This document shows positions 22,629 through 24,903 of a stretch of DNA of 24,903 nucleotides, piece by piece (within the stretch, counting starts at the first letter, position 1; the number at the start of each line of letters is the position of its first letter). The DNA comes from a virus. The position numbers and the translations under genes were made by a program. The stretch lies in the IMG/VR virus record IMGVR_UViG_3300027791_001640, positions 1 to 24,903 of that record, one strand, 5' to 3'. The notes under the pieces were generated by a model, which saw only the letters and a list, made by a program, of their open reading frames with translations, ran no database searches and was not told where the DNA came from.

Positions 22629-23196
22629 TAAGTTCTTCGCATAACAAGTTCATTTGTGCTACAATCATAATTGCATATGCCGTTGCATGCGACTTCTTAA
22701 AGAAGTAATCGTTATTTGTAGGCTTCACCCAGACTTCATCCATAATCTGTTTCCATCCTTTATTAACAAGATAACGTTTTGCTGGTCTAATCATACCTAG
22801 TACTGCCGCCAGTTGTTCAATACTAGTAGGTTTTGTTGCACGAAGTATTTCTCCGTGCCCGTTTACATGTAGAAGTTTACTAGAAAACTCATCATGTGTT
22901 AGTAACTCCCATGTTGGTTCCTTTGCAATCAACTTATCTAGTTGATCTTTGTTTTGTATCTTAGAATAAAAACTAACATTTAGTAAATCAAGTTTAAAGA
23001 AACCCATGTCTTCTGCTTCTTTATGATCTAGACTGCACCAGCCCGTATAAGGATTCACAGATACAGGATGAAAGTAAACACCAGTTTTGTGTTTAGTTGC
23101 TCCATGCTCCGTTTGAATCATTGCTGGTACTCCATCGAGTATATGCAATAATTCCTCCCTATTACCAAAGTCTATATCAACGTCTGGTCTACTCAT
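22612..23196 (-). CDS. Miniature DNA polymerase III alpha-like (C-family) palm protein
   Basis: 194 residues, against about 1160 for E. coli DnaE. Motifs occur in DnaE order: PDVDIDF with D7 and D9 (like D401/D403 of DnaE), KHKTGVYFHP (DnaE HAAGVVISP-like), DMGFFKLDLLNV with D70 (like D555), TSIEQLAAVLGMIRPAK (DnaE ED-x-A-L-x-x-x-RPGP-like) and KKSHATAYAIMIVAQMNLL (DnaE NKSHA-x-AY-like). PHP, most of the fingers, the clamp-binding and OB parts are missing, yet all three catalytic aspartates remain. It may be a minimal polymerase core, a primase-like enzyme or a decoy. The start overlaps the coiled-coil gene by ATGA; next to clamp loader and zinc-finger genes. Confidence 0.82.
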   Translation of the reverse strand: MSRPDVDIDFGNREELLHILDGVPAMIQTEHGATKHKTGVYFHPVSVNPYTGWCSLDHKEAEDMGFFKLDLLNVSFYSKIQNKDQLDKLIAKEPTWELLTHDEFSSKLLHVNGHGEILRATKPTSIEQLAAVLGMIRPAKRYLVNKGWKQIMDEVWVKPTNNDYFFKKSHATAYAIMIVAQMNLLCEELINPSS

Positions 23197-23402
23197 CGTA
23201 ATCCTTGCTTAATAATGTTAATCAATTCTTCTTGTCTTTCTTTCATATCTCGCATCTCGTCATATAATAATGTTAATTTCTTATCAAATGTTGAAATACG
23301 TTTTTCTAATTGCTCCAAGTCTTGTACATGAACAGTTAGTTCAGAATCTTGTTGCACCATGTCACTTCTGTTGGGCTTTTTTGTATTGTTCTTGTCCACC
23401 AT
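23193..23402 (-). CDS. Small coiled-coil protein
   Basis: 69 residues. After a basic start (MVDKNNTKKPNRSDM), residues 23-65 have a heptad pattern (LEQLEKRISTFDKKLTLLYD, then EMRDMKERQEELINIIK), predicting a dimeric or trimeric coil. The start at 23402 has AAGGAG 12 bases upstream, inside the end of the zinc-finger gene (67-base overlap in another frame). A second ATG at 23360 is possible. It directly precedes and overlaps the polymerase-like gene, so it may be that protein's oligomerisation partner. Confidence 0.65.
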   Translation of the reverse strand: MVDKNNTKKPNRSDMVQQDSELTVHVQDLEQLEKRISTFDKKLTLLYDEMRDMKERQEELINIIKQGLR

Positions 23403-24007
23403 TCTGTGTCAATGCTCCTTGTTATAACATCTAATTGTCCAGGTTCCATTCTGTCTAATAATCTTTGTGCTGATTCGGACGAATAAATAATCCATGGACT
23501 TATCCTACCCATGACTATCGAATTCATGGCTGTTGCTGTAGGTACTTCTTGGAAATATTTCTCCCATGATACTCCAGTTTCTTCGCTCCATGACTTCATT
23601 AGTAACACCATGCGTTCTACTGCTCGTTCAACTGTTTCCAACTTACTTGTTTCTTGTATATACAAAGAGTAAGTCTCTTTTTTGTTCCAATTACTTAGTT
23701 TAACACCATGCTTAAATAACCATTTAATAAACTTATTTGTGCTTACTGGTCTTAACTCTATTATGTAACTAGAAAATTTTATAAAACCAATGTAGTCCGG
23801 ACTTCTAATAAAGTCCTCAGTAGTACGTTCTTTCTTTGTTTGCGGACTTACATACTTCATGAAATCATACCATACTTGAAAAGCAATCCTAGAAGACGGT
23901 TCGTCTATAGACATCCACCTTCTTTTCTTTTCACACATATGGCTCGATAAGGTTCTCTCCCTAGCAAACTTTTTCATGCAATACTTACATTGATAATCTG
24001 TCGTCAT
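23336..24007 (-). CDS. Zinc-finger protein of T4-like phage type
   Basis: 223 residues. N-terminal finger YQCKYCMKKFARERTLSSHM with C7-x2-C10-x12-H23-x-C25, a C2HC variant of the classical C2H2 finger, followed by KKRRW. The rest is mainly helical with many Trp and Lys residues, including SNWNKKETYSLYIQETSKLE. It probably binds DNA or RNA; the long helical part is unrecognised. It follows the clamp-loader-like gene by one base and is in the replication cluster, suggesting a replication or transcription role. Confidence 0.8.
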   Translation of the reverse strand: MTTDYQCKYCMKKFARERTLSSHMCEKKRRWMSIDEPSSRIAFQVWYDFMKYVSPQTKKERTTEDFIRSPDYIGFIKFSSYIIELRPVSTNKFIKWLFKHGVKLSNWNKKETYSLYIQETSKLETVERAVERMVLLMKSWSEETGVSWEKYFQEVPTATAMNSIVMGRISPWIIYSSESAQRLLDRMEPGQLDVITRSIDTEWWTRTIQKSPTEVTWCNKILN

Positions 24008-24008
24008 A

Positions 24009-24494
24009 CTATTTAAACAAATCCTTCAATTTTTTATCTGGTGTGTTTTTCACCGTTGCAATATCCTTAAGAGTATCTTTGTCGTTAATTTCTCTGAATA
24101 ATTCTACTTCTTGCTCATTACAATGTGGCAACAAATCTAATATCCACTCTCTAAGTTTATCCTTCTTTGCTCCTTTAGGTGGAACAAATTCATGTCTCAT
24201 TTTGTTTCCTAGCCCTACCAATGCTAGTATCCTATAACGTAACTCTTCATGCCCGCTAGTAGTAGCAATATAATCAACATTGCTTAAATCATTAACCATT
24301 AACAAATAATGCTCTTGTATCTCCTGAGGGCCTTGTACTTGGCTTGCCCAACGTTGTGCCATATATGTGCTAACTGACTTTTTACTCTCGTCATCTAACT
24401 TAGAATAGTAATCACTATTCCTATAGTCTATGGCATTCATTATCTCATGGATATTGACTTTATGTGTTGCAGATGCTTTTTTCTTTGCTGGCAT
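24009..24494 (-). CDS. 62: Probable sliding-clamp loader small subunit, T4 gp62 type
   Basis: 161 residues from the ATG at 24494 (MPAKKKASATHK); a TTG at 24512 would extend it by six residues. Recognisable parts are DYRNSDYYSKLDDESKKSVS, YMAQRWASQVQG, the ELRYRILALVGLGNKMRHEF segment and VPPKGAKKDKLREWILDLLP, a pattern I associate with clamp-loader A subunits of marine T4-like phages. T4 gp62 holds four gp44 ATPases together to load the gp45 clamp. The assignment is by recall of pattern and by neighbours; gp44 and gp45 would be expected further right, outside the window. Confidence 0.55.
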   Translation of the reverse strand: MPAKKKASATHKVNIHEIMNAIDYRNSDYYSKLDDESKKSVSTYMAQRWASQVQGPQEIQEHYLLMVNDLSNVDYIATTSGHEELRYRILALVGLGNKMRHEFVPPKGAKKDKLREWILDLLPHCNEQEVELFREINDKDTLKDIATVKNTPDKKLKDLFK

Positions 24495-24502
24495 ACTACT
24501 AC

Positions 24503-24903
24503 TTAAAACCAAATGTTGTTAAGGTCAAGAACTTCAGGCACCTTAGTTGACTCTTTTAAGAAGAAACTACAAGGTGCTCCTTTACCTGCTGATAGAGGAA
24601 CTGTTAATATATGTCCAAACTTTAACTTAGGCACATACCATTTTACTTCTTGATATACGTTTACAATCTCAACCGGAACCCAATTTGCTTTGTATCCGTT
24701 TACAGGATTAAATTCAAAAGCATTAAAGCCTCTGTCATTCAAACTCATAATACTTACAATCTCAGGTTCTCCATGATCTGGTTCACCAATAATTAAACTC
24801 CAATCTAATGGCATTTTAATTTCAGATTCTCCAATTCGTAATACTGCGGCTGGACAAGAAAAACTTTCTAAGAACACTAACGGTATAAAGAGATAATCTA
24901 CAT
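24503..24903 (-). CDS. Uncharacterised T4-like phage protein, 5' end outside window
   Basis: The frame stays open to the window edge, so a GTG at 24877 is probably internal. Visible part, about 132 residues: VDYLFIPLVFLESFSCPAAV, PLDWSLIIGEPDHGEPEIV, LNDRGFNAFEFNPVNGYKA, then WYVPKLKFGHILTVPL and a C-terminal LDLNNIWF. Beta-rich, soluble, no catalytic motif seen. It lies just upstream of the gp62-like gene and ends eight bases before it, so it belongs to the replication-gene unit. Family not named. Confidence 0.6.
   Translation of the reverse strand, partial: VDYLFIPLVFLESFSCPAAVLRIGESEIKMPLDWSLIIGEPDHGEPEIVSIMSLNDRGFNAFEFNPVNGYKANWVPVEIVNVYQEVKWYVPKLKFGHILTVPLSAGKGAPCSFFLKESTKVPEVLDLNNIWF

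Noticed and set aside
24503-24877. GTG at 24877 as the true start of the last gene
   Set aside because: The frame continues open to the window edge with sensible residues (VDYLFIPL), so the start is probably outside.
1-24903. tRNA genes, rRNA, CRISPR arrays, insertion sequences, riboswitches
   Set aside because: Intergenic gaps are nearly all under 140 bases, and I found no tRNA-like cloverleaf, repeat-spacer pattern or transposase motif.

Overview
The window looks like part of a large, AT-rich, T4-like (myovirus-type) phage genome, probably from a marine host. The evidence is a gp61-type primase next to a gp41-type helicase, a class Ia ribonucleotide reductase pair, a PAAR spike tip, and eight copies of the T4-type late promoter motif NATAAATA, all on the coding strand at gene starts or gene junctions. 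Genes are tightly packed with ATGA or TAATG overlaps, and nearly all lie on the minus strand. A marine alphaproteobacterial (SAR11-type) host is an inference from base composition and from the cargo (Na+-coupled TRAP transporter, NqrM-like factor); nothing in the sequence proves the host.

Layout, in the direction of transcription (right to left). 24903-22612: a partial conserved protein, a probable clamp-loader small subunit, a zinc-finger protein, a coiled-coil protein and a very small protein with the palm motifs of bacterial DNA polymerase III alpha. 22628-22254: one plus-strand gene. 22191-21195: a probable virion protein and a small membrane protein. 21163-18567: primase, an 85-aa linker protein and helicase, behind a strong sigma70-type promoter. 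18563-18057: a second plus-strand gene. 18009-10268: a long block of mostly uncharacterised head-type genes, several with N-termini like T4 capsid-targeting sequences. 10225-5271: PD-(D/E)XK nuclease, an unknown protein, NrdA, NrdB and a small beta-rich protein. 5259-3111: PAAR protein and a large probable virion protein. 3109-1: cargo genes, namely an NqrM-like protein, a secreted Tyr/His-rich protein, a TRAP solute-binding-like protein, a cold-shock protein, and the TRAP small and large permeases (the last cut by the window edge).

How it may fit together. Primase, helicase, clamp loader, nuclease and RNR serve replication and dNTP supply. The middle block builds the head and may load proteins into it for delivery with the DNA. 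The left end is host-derived cargo; because TRAP transporters run on a sodium gradient and NqrM matures the sodium-pumping Na+-NQR, the cargo can be read as a sodium-energy and nutrient-uptake module. Two early-type and three late-type promoters are placed so that transcription should start at the A of the start codon, suggesting leaderless mRNAs.
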